Notes under the pieces: model-generated
Told to the model about the DNA's origin: nothing
What the model saw: only the letters and a program-made list of their open reading frames with translations
Database searches by the model: none
Shown here: positions 43,932 through 52,087 of the stretch, one piece after another
Position numbering within the stretch: position 1 is the first letter of the stretch
Layout: every line of letters starts with the position of its first letter
Assembly (NCBI RefSeq): GCF_019216885.1
Contig: NZ_JAAQRC020000002.1
Span: 124,001-188,000 of the forward strand
Length of the DNA: 64,000 bases
From: Methylobacterium sp. SyP6R
Lineage (GTDB): Bacteria > Pseudomonadota > Alphaproteobacteria > Rhizobiales > Beijerinckiaceae
Reading direction: 5' to 3'
Made by a program: the position numbers and the translations under genes

Positions 43932-46900
43932 ACTCCACGGGACACGACCCGGGGGAGCCACCTTCTGGTACCGCCCGTCGACCTGAAGCGCGGGTCGATC
44001 CCCGCGGATGCGGGGGAGCCGGGGGAGGGGCGAAGGAATCCCTTGATCTGCGGGGTCGATCCCCACGGATGCGGGGGAGCCCCCCCTGCGGTGTTCGTGG
44101 CCCTCGGCTGCCAGGGTCGATCCCCGCGGATGCGGGGGAGCCCGCTCGCAGGCAGCCGGCATCGCCGGTCGGCTGGGTCGATCCCCGCGGATGCGGGGGA
44201 GCCTGCATGCTCTGGGTCGGCGCGCTCAACGCCTCGGGTCGATCCCCGCGGATGCGGGGGAGCCCTTGGCCCCATGGCCGCCGTACCGCAGTGCCACGGT
44301 CGATCCCCGCGGATGCGGGGGAGCCCGTACCAGGTGCCGCCGACCTCGGGATTCTTCTGGTCGATCCCCGCGGATGCGGGGGAGCCAAGGACACGGGGCT
44401 GGGCGCAGTGGTCGAGCGGGGTCGATCCCCGCGGATGCGGGGGAGCCGTCGCGGTGGTCTGGGATCCGGGTGTCGGTCGGGGTCGATCCCCGCGGATGCG
44501 GGGGAGCCACGGCAGACAACAGAGGATGATCGGCCGGAGGAGGTCGATCCCCGCGGATGCGGGGGAGCCCCGATCAACGGGCAGAGCACGGTGGGCCTGC
44601 GGGGTCGATCCCCGCGGATGCGGGGGAGCCAGCGATTTACTGCTCAAACCTTATCGACTTTACGGTCGATCCCCGCGGATGCGGGGGAGCCGAGCGTCCG
44701 ATGGTGTCGGGCGACCTGGCGCCGGGTCGATCCCCGCGGATGCGGGGGAGCCAATGCCGGCGGTGCGCCATGGCTAAGCGCCACGGGTCGATCCCCGCGG
44801 ATGCGGGGGAGCCGCCCTGGAATGGGACTGGAATATTTTCGGCCGGGGTCGATCCCCGCGGATGCGGGGGAGCCGGGCTCATCATCACGCCAGAGGGGCG
44901 CATTCCGGGTCGATCCCCGCGGATGCGGGGGAGCCTCGACGCGCAGGCCGAAGTGGGCGAGCACCCGGGGTCGATCCCCGCGGATGCGGGGGAGCCAGGT
45001 TTCTGTCGCCGTTTCTGTCGCCGAACCTGGGTCGATCCCCGCGGATGCGGGGGAGCCTCGAGGGGGGTGTGGGTGTCGTCGGACATGGGGGGTCGATCCC
45101 CGCGGATGCGGGGGAGCCCCCAGGCGCTCCTCTGGCCCTACGTGCGGGCGGGGTCGATCCCCGCGGATGCAGGGGAGCCGCGAGAAGCTGCGCATCTCAC
45201 GCCTCCCGCTGGGGTCGATCCCCGCGGATGCGGGGGAGCCGGCCAGGAAGCCTTGGCGATGGCGGGCAAGAGGGGTCGATCCCCGCGGATGCGGGGGAGC
45301 CAGCCAGCGCACCTACTGGGACGGCCTGCGCCGGGGTCGATCCCCGCGGATGCGGGGGAGCCGGCCGACGGGCGCGGGTCGAGGGTGGGGCGGAGGGTCG
45401 ATCCCCGCGGATGCGGGGGAGCCCGGACGGTCGTCTCGGCGACGTCGAGCACCGGGGGTCGATCCCCGCGGATGCGGGGGAGCCCCACTCGCGTCGCGTG
45501 CCAGCGTCGTTCGCCAGGGTCGATCCCCGCGGATGCGGGGGAGCCGCCTGCGTCAGGAAGCCGTCGAAGGCGAGCGCGGGTCGATCCCCGCGGATGCGGG
45601 GGAGCCGCGCAGGGCAGCCAGGGCGGTGTCGTCGACAAGGGTCGATCCCCGCGGATGCGGGGGAGCCACGCCAAGCGCCGGGGCGACCTTCGGGCCGAGG
45701 GGTCGATCCCCGCGGATGCGGGGGAGCCCGCTACCGCGTCTCGGGCGGCGCGATCACCTGGGGTCGATCCCCGCGGATGCGGGGGAGCCCGCCACCTGAT
45801 GTGCGGCGAGCTGCGCGAGGAAGGTCGATCCCCGCGGATGCGGGGGAGCCGCGGCCTGGATCGTGTTCATGGTGGTGTCCTGGGGTCGATCCCCGCGGAT
45901 GCGGGGGAGCCGCCTCGGTCTCGACGCCGACGAGGAACGTCCCGGGTCGATCCCCGCGGATGCGGGGGAGCCGGCCGCGACGGCAGCGAAACCTACTCGG
46001 CGAAAGGTCGATCCCCGCGGATGCGGGGGAGCCTCCGGTCGAACGACGCGTCCGCCGCCGCCGTGAGGTCGATCCCCGCGGATGCGGGGGAGCCAGCGCC
46101 GACAAGCTCGGGAACGGACTCGACCAGGGTCGATCCCCGCGGATGCGGGGGAGCCAACCCGGCCGCCTCAAGGCGCGCCGCGGTCACGGGTCGATCCCCG
46201 CGGATGCGGGGGAGCCGGGCCGCTTCCCTGGGGATCGCTTCAGGCAGCGGGTCGATCCCCGCGGATGCGGGGGAGCCGTCGGAAAGCGCTCGCTATCTGC
46301 CTCCGGCAGGGGTCGATCCCCGCGGATGCGGGGGAGCCACTTTGCGCTCCACGTCGAGGCGCCGCGCACCGGGTCGATCCCCGCGGATGCGGGGGAGCCC
46401 GGTCGCGCCTCTCGAAGCCGTCGGTCGGGTCGGGTCGATCCCCGCGGATGCGGGGGAGCCTCGACCGCCGTTCCGATATAGAAGCGACTACCGGGTCGAT
46501 CCCCGCGGATGCGGGGGAGCCAGCAGCATGACGATGCGACCTCGCAAGAGACGGGGTCGATCCCCGCGGATGCGGGGGAGCCGGGATCTGGAACGGCTCG
46601 CTCTACGGCGTGCGGGGTCGATCCCCGCGGATGCGGGGGAGCCGCCTGAGACGCCGGGTGGATCGGACCTATCCCGGGTCGATCCCCGCGGATGCGGGGG
46701 AGCCGCTACGCGGGTCATTGTGCCCAGCAGCGATGCGGGTCGATCCCCGCGGATGCGGGGGAGCCCATTCCGCGGCCTCCCGTCGGCTAGCCGCCTCGGG
46801 TCGATCCCCGCGGATGCGGGGGAGCCTCGGCCTTGCGCTCTTCCTCGGGTCAAGCAACGGGTCGATCCCCGCGGATGCGGGGGAGCCCCAACGTGCAACG

Positions 46901-47253
46901 TGCCGGTGAACGCGATGCTGGGTCGATCCCCGCGGATGCGGGGGAGCCGATCGCCGATTTCGCCCCGGGCACCCAGGCGCAGGTCGATCCCCGCGGATGC
47001 GGGGGAGCCTTCGAATTCTGAGTGCGGCACTGTGGGTACGTGGGTCGATCCCCGCGGATGCGGGGGAGCCGGGGTGCGGGCTATGGCTATCGTCAACGCG
47101 GCGGGTCGATCCCCGCGGATGCGGGGGAGCCGATATCGTGATCCAGAGCCCGACTGGGTCGGCGGGTCGATCCCCGCGGATGCGGGGGAGCCGCGTCGCC
47201 CGCGTTCGGATCGTCGTGGGTGAGGGGTCGATCCCCGCGGATGCGGGGGAGCC
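43932..47253 (-). CRISPR. type I-E CRISPR array, 54 repeats plus one decayed repeat
   Basis: Full repeats of 28 bp run from 43993 to 47253 with a constant 61-bp period (28 + 33), giving 53 spacers. Transcribed on the minus strand, each repeat has stem CCCCGC/GCGGGG with loop ATCC and ends in the handle GATCGACC. The leader end is at 47253, next to cas2. Variants are one base in the repeat at 44054 (second from the distal end) and one in the repeat at 45152. A decayed repeat at 43932-43959 keeps the last ten plus-strand bases CGGGGGAGCC and sits exactly in register. Long open frames through the array are artefacts of the 61-bp periodicity. Confidence 0.99.
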
Positions 47254-47263
47254 TCTGCCAGTC

Positions 47264-47291
47264 AATATACTGACATCATTCACTTATCAAA
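47264..47291 (-). promoter_or_regulatory. candidate pre-crRNA promoter in a very short leader
   Basis: On the minus strand TTTGAT (47286-47291) and TATATT (47264-47269) are 16 bp apart and read into the first repeat, which begins 11 bp beyond the -10. The -35 element lies inside the end of cas2, which stops at 47280. Only 26 bp separate the cas2 stop from the array, so the leader must overlap cas2. An inverted GTCA-N6-TGAC (47261-47274) surrounds the -10. Confidence 0.55.
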
Positions 47292-47627
47292 GAGCCCGCC
47301 TCCTGAACGAGGGGGTATCCCCGCTCCGCGGCCCAGCGGGCGGCGGGTGAGAAGGACGCCCTCATGGGCGATCACCTCCTTGGGCGGCGAACCGAGCGTG
47401 CGAACGCCGAGCGCGCCTGCCGCGGCGTTGTCCGCCCAGGTCATCACGATGCTGCCACGGCCGAGCTGGCCGTACCAGTCCGACAGCACGGTCCAGACAC
47501 GATCGCGCACGCCCGCGCTCATGCGCGGGTAAGCGTAGACGCCGGGGGCCAGCTCCAGCATGGCGGATCCGAGGAAGCCCCGGTAGCGATCCTCGACATC
47601 GCGGGTGACAACCACGCAGAGCGGCAT
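47280..47627 (-). CDS. cas2: Cas2e, CRISPR adaptation protein
   Basis: This 115-aa Cas2 of the type I-E class has the starting strand MPLCVVVTRDVEDRYRGFLG, then ELAPGVYAYPRMSAGVRDRV, GRGSIVMTWADNAAAGALGV and LGSPPKEVIAHEGVLL. Two Cas2 dimers scaffold with Cas1 to insert spacers. It lies 19 bp after cas1, and its 3' end carries the array promoter -35 element. The last 15 residues (Gly/Arg-rich) are more variable. Confidence 0.95.
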   Translation of the reverse strand: MPLCVVVTRDVEDRYRGFLGSAMLELAPGVYAYPRMSAGVRDRVWTVLSDWYGQLGRGSIVMTWADNAAAGALGVRTLGSPPKEVIAHEGVLLTRRPLGRGAGIPPRSGGGLFDK

Positions 47628-47646
47628 GCCCCTCTCCTCGTCGCGT

Positions 47647-48576
47647 TCACGTCGGCTCGGGGTCGGTCGTCGAACCGACCTCTGCCTGGGGGGTGTCGTC
47701 CTGCTCCCGAGGCACCAGGACGGATTTGATCACATCGATCAGACCCGGGATGACCTCGCGCCGGCGAAACAGCTCGGCTGCCCGGCGGCGTACCAGCCGG
47801 TCGATGCTCTCCGGGCGCTTGGTCGCCTCCTTGGCCGCCCCGAAGGCGATGTCGAGGACGACGTCGTGGCGCCGCACGTCGGCAATGTCGAGGACGAAGC
47901 TCTGTCCGGAGTCTTCGTGGATGAAGCCGAGCTGGGGGATCGTGCCGGTGGCAGCAACGGCGATGGCGGCGGCGGCCTGCATCGTCACAGCCGCGTGGTT
48001 GAGGGCCTGGTTGGGCAGGTCCGCACTGTCCGGGTTCGCTCGATCATAGCGGCGTCCGCGCCAGGGCACGCCGAAGCGCTCGGCGGCCAGCTCATAGGCC
48101 CGCTTGATGCGTCCACCCTCCATGCCGCGCAGGACCGCGATGTCGCGGGTTCGCACGATCTCGCCGAAGCGCAGGGCGTACATCCGCCGCGCCACCTCCA
48201 TGCGCGTGGCCTTCACCGCCCAGAGCTCGACCTGGCGCCGAGCCAGGGCGGAGGTGTCCGGCAGGAGCGGCGGCGCCGTGTAGAGCCGCACGCCCCCCTC
48301 ACCGATGGCGCACAGGGCGCAGCCGTGGCGGGCGAGGAGTCGAAGGGCGTCGTGGGTCACCGAGGAGCCCGGGCCGAGCAGCACGGCCGAGACCGACTGA
48401 TGCGGGATCTGGTAGTCGCCCGGTGCGAGGGTCGCGCCGCCCTCCGGCCCGGCTCGAGTGACGAACCGCAGACAGCCATCCTCCACCTCCAGGCGGCCGC
48501 GGTCGAGCCAGAGGAGGCCGTGCCGGTCGCCGTGGGGGACGCGGGCCGTGTCGAGGCCGAGGCGGCCGAGGAGCAT
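47647..48576 (-). CDS. cas1: Cas1e, CRISPR integrase
   Basis: This 309-aa protein is the metal-dependent integrase of the adaptation complex. It reads LGLDTARVPHGDRHGLLWLD at the start and has the type I-E hallmark regions RKxG-free loop QIPHQSVSAVLLGPGSSVTH, PNQALNHAAVTMQAAAAIAV and the catalytic region PQLGFIHEDSGQSFVLDIAD with conserved His and Asp. Length is normal. It starts 4 bp after cas6e. Confidence 0.96.
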   Translation of the reverse strand: MLLGRLGLDTARVPHGDRHGLLWLDRGRLEVEDGCLRFVTRAGPEGGATLAPGDYQIPHQSVSAVLLGPGSSVTHDALRLLARHGCALCAIGEGGVRLYTAPPLLPDTSALARRQVELWAVKATRMEVARRMYALRFGEIVRTRDIAVLRGMEGGRIKRAYELAAERFGVPWRGRRYDRANPDSADLPNQALNHAAVTMQAAAAIAVAATGTIPQLGFIHEDSGQSFVLDIADVRRHDVVLDIAFGAAKEATKRPESIDRLVRRRAAELFRRREVIPGLIDVIKSVLVPREQDDTPQAEVGSTTDPEPT

Positions 48577-48580
48577 GGCG

Positions 48581-49411
48581 CTATCCTCCCGCCGGCCGCA
48601 GCAGCAGCATGCCGAAGCCGAACGCGCCGTGCCGCCCCACCCCGTGGCCCAGCAGGGCGGTGAAGGCTGCCGGATCGGCGATCGTCAGCACCCCGTCCAC
48701 CACGGTCTCCGGCCCGGCGAACCCCGGCCGGCGGCGAGATGTAATGTCCGGCGGGATGGATCGCACCGTGCGGATGCGCCGATGCGCCACCAGGCGGAAG
48801 GCGGAAAGACGCGCCGCCGAGCCCAGGCGCTGCTCCAGCCAGGCTTGGTAGATCGGTTCGCGCTCCAGTGGATCGTTCGCCTCGCTCCCGCCCGCCAGAT
48901 CGCGTTGCTCGAGCGCCGCCAGGAAGGCGTCCCGCTCGTGGCCGCCCTGGCGGTCCGCCGCCGACCGGGCGGCGGCGGCACGCGGACCGTAGCGCACCAC
49001 CGGCCGCATCCGCAGGGTAAAGCCGTAAGCGGCCCCCTCGGCAAAGGCGCGCGGCATCGCCTTTGTCTCGAACGGATGTGGAAAAATCGCCGCCAACGCG
49101 CTCTCGGCGTCGTCGTCCGCGCGCCAGTCCGCCTCCCAGTCCGGAGGGGGTTCAGGGCGCGCATCCGCACGGGGATCGGCCGCTCGCAGGGCGTCCTTGT
49201 CGTGGCTATAGCCGAGCAGCATGTCGGGTCCGCCGTCGCGGCCTGGCATCAGGCGCCAGGGCTGAGGGGCCGCCGCCCCGAAGCGCCGCCGCAGGGCGAG
49301 ATGCAGCGCGTAGCCGAGATCGTCGTCGAGGACACCGTGATGCGCCGCGAAGGTCCGCAACGCTGTAGGCGCAACGGCGGTCCGCACGAGGTGCAAGAGC
49401 GGACCGCTCAC
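48581..49411 (-). CDS. cas6e: Cas6e, crRNA-processing endoribonuclease
   Basis: This 276-aa protein is a two-ferredoxin-fold endonuclease that cuts the pre-crRNA at the 3' base of the repeat hairpin. It contains ALRTFAAHHGVLDDDLGYAL near the N-terminus (candidate catalytic His), KAMPRAFAEGAAYGFTLRMR mid-protein, and the Gly-rich loop GHGVGRHGAFGFGMLLLRP at the end. GTG start overlaps the cas5 stop (GTGA). The substrates here are the array repeat and, by inference, the repeat-like hairpins between cas3 and cas8e. Confidence 0.95.
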   Translation of the reverse strand: MSGPLLHLVRTAVAPTALRTFAAHHGVLDDDLGYALHLALRRRFGAAAPQPWRLMPGRDGGPDMLLGYSHDKDALRAADPRADARPEPPPDWEADWRADDDAESALAAIFPHPFETKAMPRAFAEGAAYGFTLRMRPVVRYGPRAAAARSAADRQGGHERDAFLAALEQRDLAGGSEANDPLEREPIYQAWLEQRLGSAARLSAFRLVAHRRIRTVRSIPPDITSRRRPGFAGPETVVDGVLTIADPAAFTALLGHGVGRHGAFGFGMLLLRPAGG

Positions 49412-50217
49412 GGGGTTTCTCCGTGAGCGCGCGCCGGAAGGCACAGCTGGCCCTCGATCACCCCGCGCGAGCCGCCATGCACGCCCACCACCCAGTCGCG
49501 CTCGTCGCAAATGTCCCGGCGGCGCTCACGCTCCTCTGGCTCCTGGTCGGCCGGCCCGCGGTTGGCTGGCCATTGGGCGCGCACCCGACGCTCGGAGCGG
49601 GGCCAACCGTCAGGCGTCTGCCGAAGGCGTGAGGGATGGAGGCGAAAGCGCTCCTTGCCCGCCGCGCACGCAGCGAGGGCAAGGTCGAGGGCGGTGCGGA
49701 TGTCGTTCGATGCGATGCGCCCGGCCACGAGCGGCCGCGACGGCAGGCAGGGCTTTCGCCCGATAAAGAGCGGCCGCTCCGGCCGGCCGAGGGCGCCCTC
49801 GATCTCCGCCAGGGTCGGACTTTCCTCGGGCGGATCGAGGTGGAAGGCGACCAGCACCAGCGCATCGGCATCGGCATCGCGGTAGCGGATATGGGGCGAG
49901 TCGTAGGTCGCCGCCCCGCCGCTGCGGCCCTCGACGCGGCCTCGCGTGGTCCAGCCCCGGTCGCCGGCGCCGAGGCGGGCGGTCTGGAAGTCGCGCACCC
50001 GCCGGCCCTCCGCCACCCGGGCGGAGCCCAGGACGAGGCGGGCTTGCAGCCGGTCGAGCAGGGCACCGTCGGCCCGGTCGTAGCCCAGCGCGTTGGCGAG
50101 GAGCCCGGTGACCGTCGAACGACCGGGGAAGTCGCGCACGACCCCGTAGGCGTCGATGATGTCGCCGCCGAAGGCGCAGAGGGGCGCGTCGAGGAGGAGG
50201 ACGAGGTGGTCCGGCAC
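49408..50217 (-). CDS. cas5: Cas5e, Cascade subunit binding the crRNA 5' handle
   Basis: This 269-aa protein begins VPDHLVLLLDAPLCAFGGDI with the Cas5e hallmark, followed by FPGRSTVTGLLANALGYDRA, RVRDFQTARLG and FIGRKPCLPSRPLVAGRI. Cas5e caps the crRNA 5' handle. GTG start is 5 bp after the cas7 stop. The C-terminal 70 residues are Arg/Glu-rich and more variable. Confidence 0.95.
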   Translation of the reverse strand: MPDHLVLLLDAPLCAFGGDIIDAYGVVRDFPGRSTVTGLLANALGYDRADGALLDRLQARLVLGSARVAEGRRVRDFQTARLGAGDRGWTTRGRVEGRSGGAATYDSPHIRYRDADADALVLVAFHLDPPEESPTLAEIEGALGRPERPLFIGRKPCLPSRPLVAGRIASNDIRTALDLALAACAAGKERFRLHPSRLRQTPDGWPRSERRVRAQWPANRGPADQEPEERERRRDICDERDWVVGVHGGSRGVIEGQLCLPARAHGETP

Positions 50218-50222
50218 GGCTG

Positions 50223-51437
50223 CTACCCCACGATCAGCGCCCGGCGCACCATGGCGCCGGCACGGGTGGCGAGGTCGGGCAGGGTCAGCGCGTCGATGCC
50301 GGACAGCCGCGCCGCGCCGCGAGCGGCCTGCATCCGGGTCTCGTGCAGGCCGAACATCCCGTCGAGCCCCTCGATCTCCCGCTCGATCGCCCGGGCGGTC
50401 TCGCGGGCCAGGGTCGCGCCGGCCTCCAGCGCCTGGCGGTTCCGGGGCGGCTGGACGGGATCGCGGAAGGCGTTGGCCAGCGTGCGCGGCTGGCGTTCGC
50501 CGGCCTCGACCAGCACGAGGTCGGCATAGGCGTAGGGCGCCGTCGAGCCCCGCTTGGCCCCGGGGCTGACGGTGGCGACGAGGTGGACCAGGTTCTCGAT
50601 CACGCGGGCCGCGAGGTCGCGCGCCTCCGGGTCGAGGCCGGCCCAGGCCTTGCGCGGGCACCCGGTCAGGTTCGAGACCAGGAGCGGCGCGTCGACGACG
50701 ACATATCCATAATAGAGGCCCGAGGTCAGCTCGGTATCGAAGACGCCGGCCGCACCCGCATCCTCGCGCTCGGCGAGGTCGTCGACCACGGTGAAATAGT
50801 CGAGCTCGGGCTGCTCGTCATGGACCGTGAAGGCGTGGGCGACGTGGATGGCAGCGTCGGTGTTGGCACGGACGTCGGAGGTCACCATGCGGCCGAACAG
50901 GGCGCTCTCGAGACCCGGGGCGAGGTGGTTCTGCTCGCGCAGCTGCTTGAGGTTCGCCTTCCCGTCGCCGTCCTTGAAGAAGGCCTGTGCGGCGGCCTCC
51001 GCGGCCTTGGCGTCCTCCGCCTCCCGGGCGATGCGGGCGGCGTTCTCGGCGAGATAGGCGAGTTCGGGGCGGCCGAGCAGCAGCGCCTGGCGGGACTTCT
51101 TGTCGCCGGCCTTGCCGCCGTAGACCTTCTCCACGAAGACCTTCTCGATGGCGTCCACCACCGCCTTGTCGGCCCGGTCGCGCAGCGGATCCGTCACCTC
51201 CTGTTCGATCGCGACCTTGGAGCGCTCGGCCTCGAGGCCGACCTCCTCGGCGAGCCGGTGCAGGCCGCGGGAATCCTCGGTCATGCGCCAGTGGCGCTTC
51301 AGGCATTGCGACGAGATCCGCGTGCGGGTGGCGCCGCCGAACGGCAGGCGCTTGGCGAGCCCCGCATCGTCGCGGTTGAGGAGCACGCCCGGATAGGAGG
51401 CCAGGAAGTGGATCTGGATGAAGCGGGGAGTGGTCAC
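50223..51437 (-). CDS. cas7: Cas7e, Cascade backbone subunit
   Basis: This 404-aa protein coats the crRNA spacer in six copies. It has the family motif IQIHFLASYPGVLLNRDDAG, then KRLPFGGATRTRISSQCLKR, then ALFGRMVTSDVRANTDAAIH and TELTSGLYYGYVVVDAPLLV. GTG start overlaps cse2 (GTGA). Length is slightly above the usual 360, owing to a charged insert (about 125-170). Confidence 0.96.
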   Translation of the reverse strand: MTTPRFIQIHFLASYPGVLLNRDDAGLAKRLPFGGATRTRISSQCLKRHWRMTEDSRGLHRLAEEVGLEAERSKVAIEQEVTDPLRDRADKAVVDAIEKVFVEKVYGGKAGDKKSRQALLLGRPELAYLAENAARIAREAEDAKAAEAAAQAFFKDGDGKANLKQLREQNHLAPGLESALFGRMVTSDVRANTDAAIHVAHAFTVHDEQPELDYFTVVDDLAEREDAGAAGVFDTELTSGLYYGYVVVDAPLLVSNLTGCPRKAWAGLDPEARDLAARVIENLVHLVATVSPGAKRGSTAPYAYADLVLVEAGERQPRTLANAFRDPVQPPRNRQALEAGATLARETARAIEREIEGLDGMFGLHETRMQAARGAARLSGIDALTLPDLATRAGAMVRRALIVG

Positions 51438-52087
51438 GCTCGAGCGTCCTCGTCGATCTCGTCGGTATCGCGGTCGTTGCCTGCTTCCGCAGCGTAGTAG
51501 GCGCGGGCGAGCGCGAGGCGGGCCTCGTCGGCCCGCGTCTCGTCCAAGCCCTCGCTCAGGATCAGGTGCGCGAGGGGCGTGAGGTCGAGGGGGATTGCAC
51601 CGGCAGCGGCCAGGAACCGGCCGATTCGGGCGATCTGGGCGACGAGCGCGGGCCCCCGGGCGGTGGTGAGCCGCATCAGTCGCGTCTCCGACACGCCGGC
51701 GGCGTGGATCCTGCGTCCGGCCTCGCGCTCGCGGTGCCGCGGGCCCGTCATCTGTCCGTCGGCCCCGTGCTCCCGCACCGGCGCGTGGACCTCACGCGCC
51801 GCGGTGCCGGCCAGGGTCGCGACCAGGTGGCAGATCAGCGCCCAGCGGCGAAAGCCCTCGTCGGAGGCGAAGGCGCGCCGGTTCACGCCGGCCGCGATCA
51901 GGAGCGGGATCACCGCATCGACGCCGCGGCCGGGGGCCGCCGGATCCAGGCGCCGCAGCGTCGCCCGGGTCCCGGTCGGCAGACCCGGCATCCGGCCGGA
52001 GATCGACCGCAGCTGCGCGGAGAGCGAGGGCGCCCGCCGTGCCGTCCGCTCGCCCGCCTCGGTCATCGGTTCGGCCTCACCCGGCAT
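51434..52087 (-). CDS. cse2: Cse2 (Cas11e), Cascade small subunit
   Basis: This 217-aa all-helical protein forms a dimer in the belly of Cascade. It has the type feature GTRATLRRLDPAAPGRGVDA and, in the C-terminal half, ETRLMRLTTARGPALVAQIA and LAHLILSEGLDETRADEARL. It overlaps cas8e by 11 bp and cas7 by 4 bp. ATG 52066 is an alternative start. Confidence 0.94.
   Translation of the reverse strand: MPGEAEPMTEAGERTARRAPSLSAQLRSISGRMPGLPTGTRATLRRLDPAAPGRGVDAVIPLLIAAGVNRRAFASDEGFRRWALICHLVATLAGTAAREVHAPVREHGADGQMTGPRHREREAGRRIHAAGVSETRLMRLTTARGPALVAQIARIGRFLAAAGAIPLDLTPLAHLILSEGLDETRADEARLALARAYYAAEAGNDRDTDEIDEDARA

Noticed and set aside
43427..47350. Very long plus- and minus-strand open frames through the array, with repeated GSIPADAGEP / VDPRGCGGA / GRSPRMRGS or GSPASAGID peptides
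   Set aside because: They arise because the 61-bp CRISPR period cycles through the three frames without stops in GC-rich repeats; there is no start site or protein family. This is a known false-annotation pattern.
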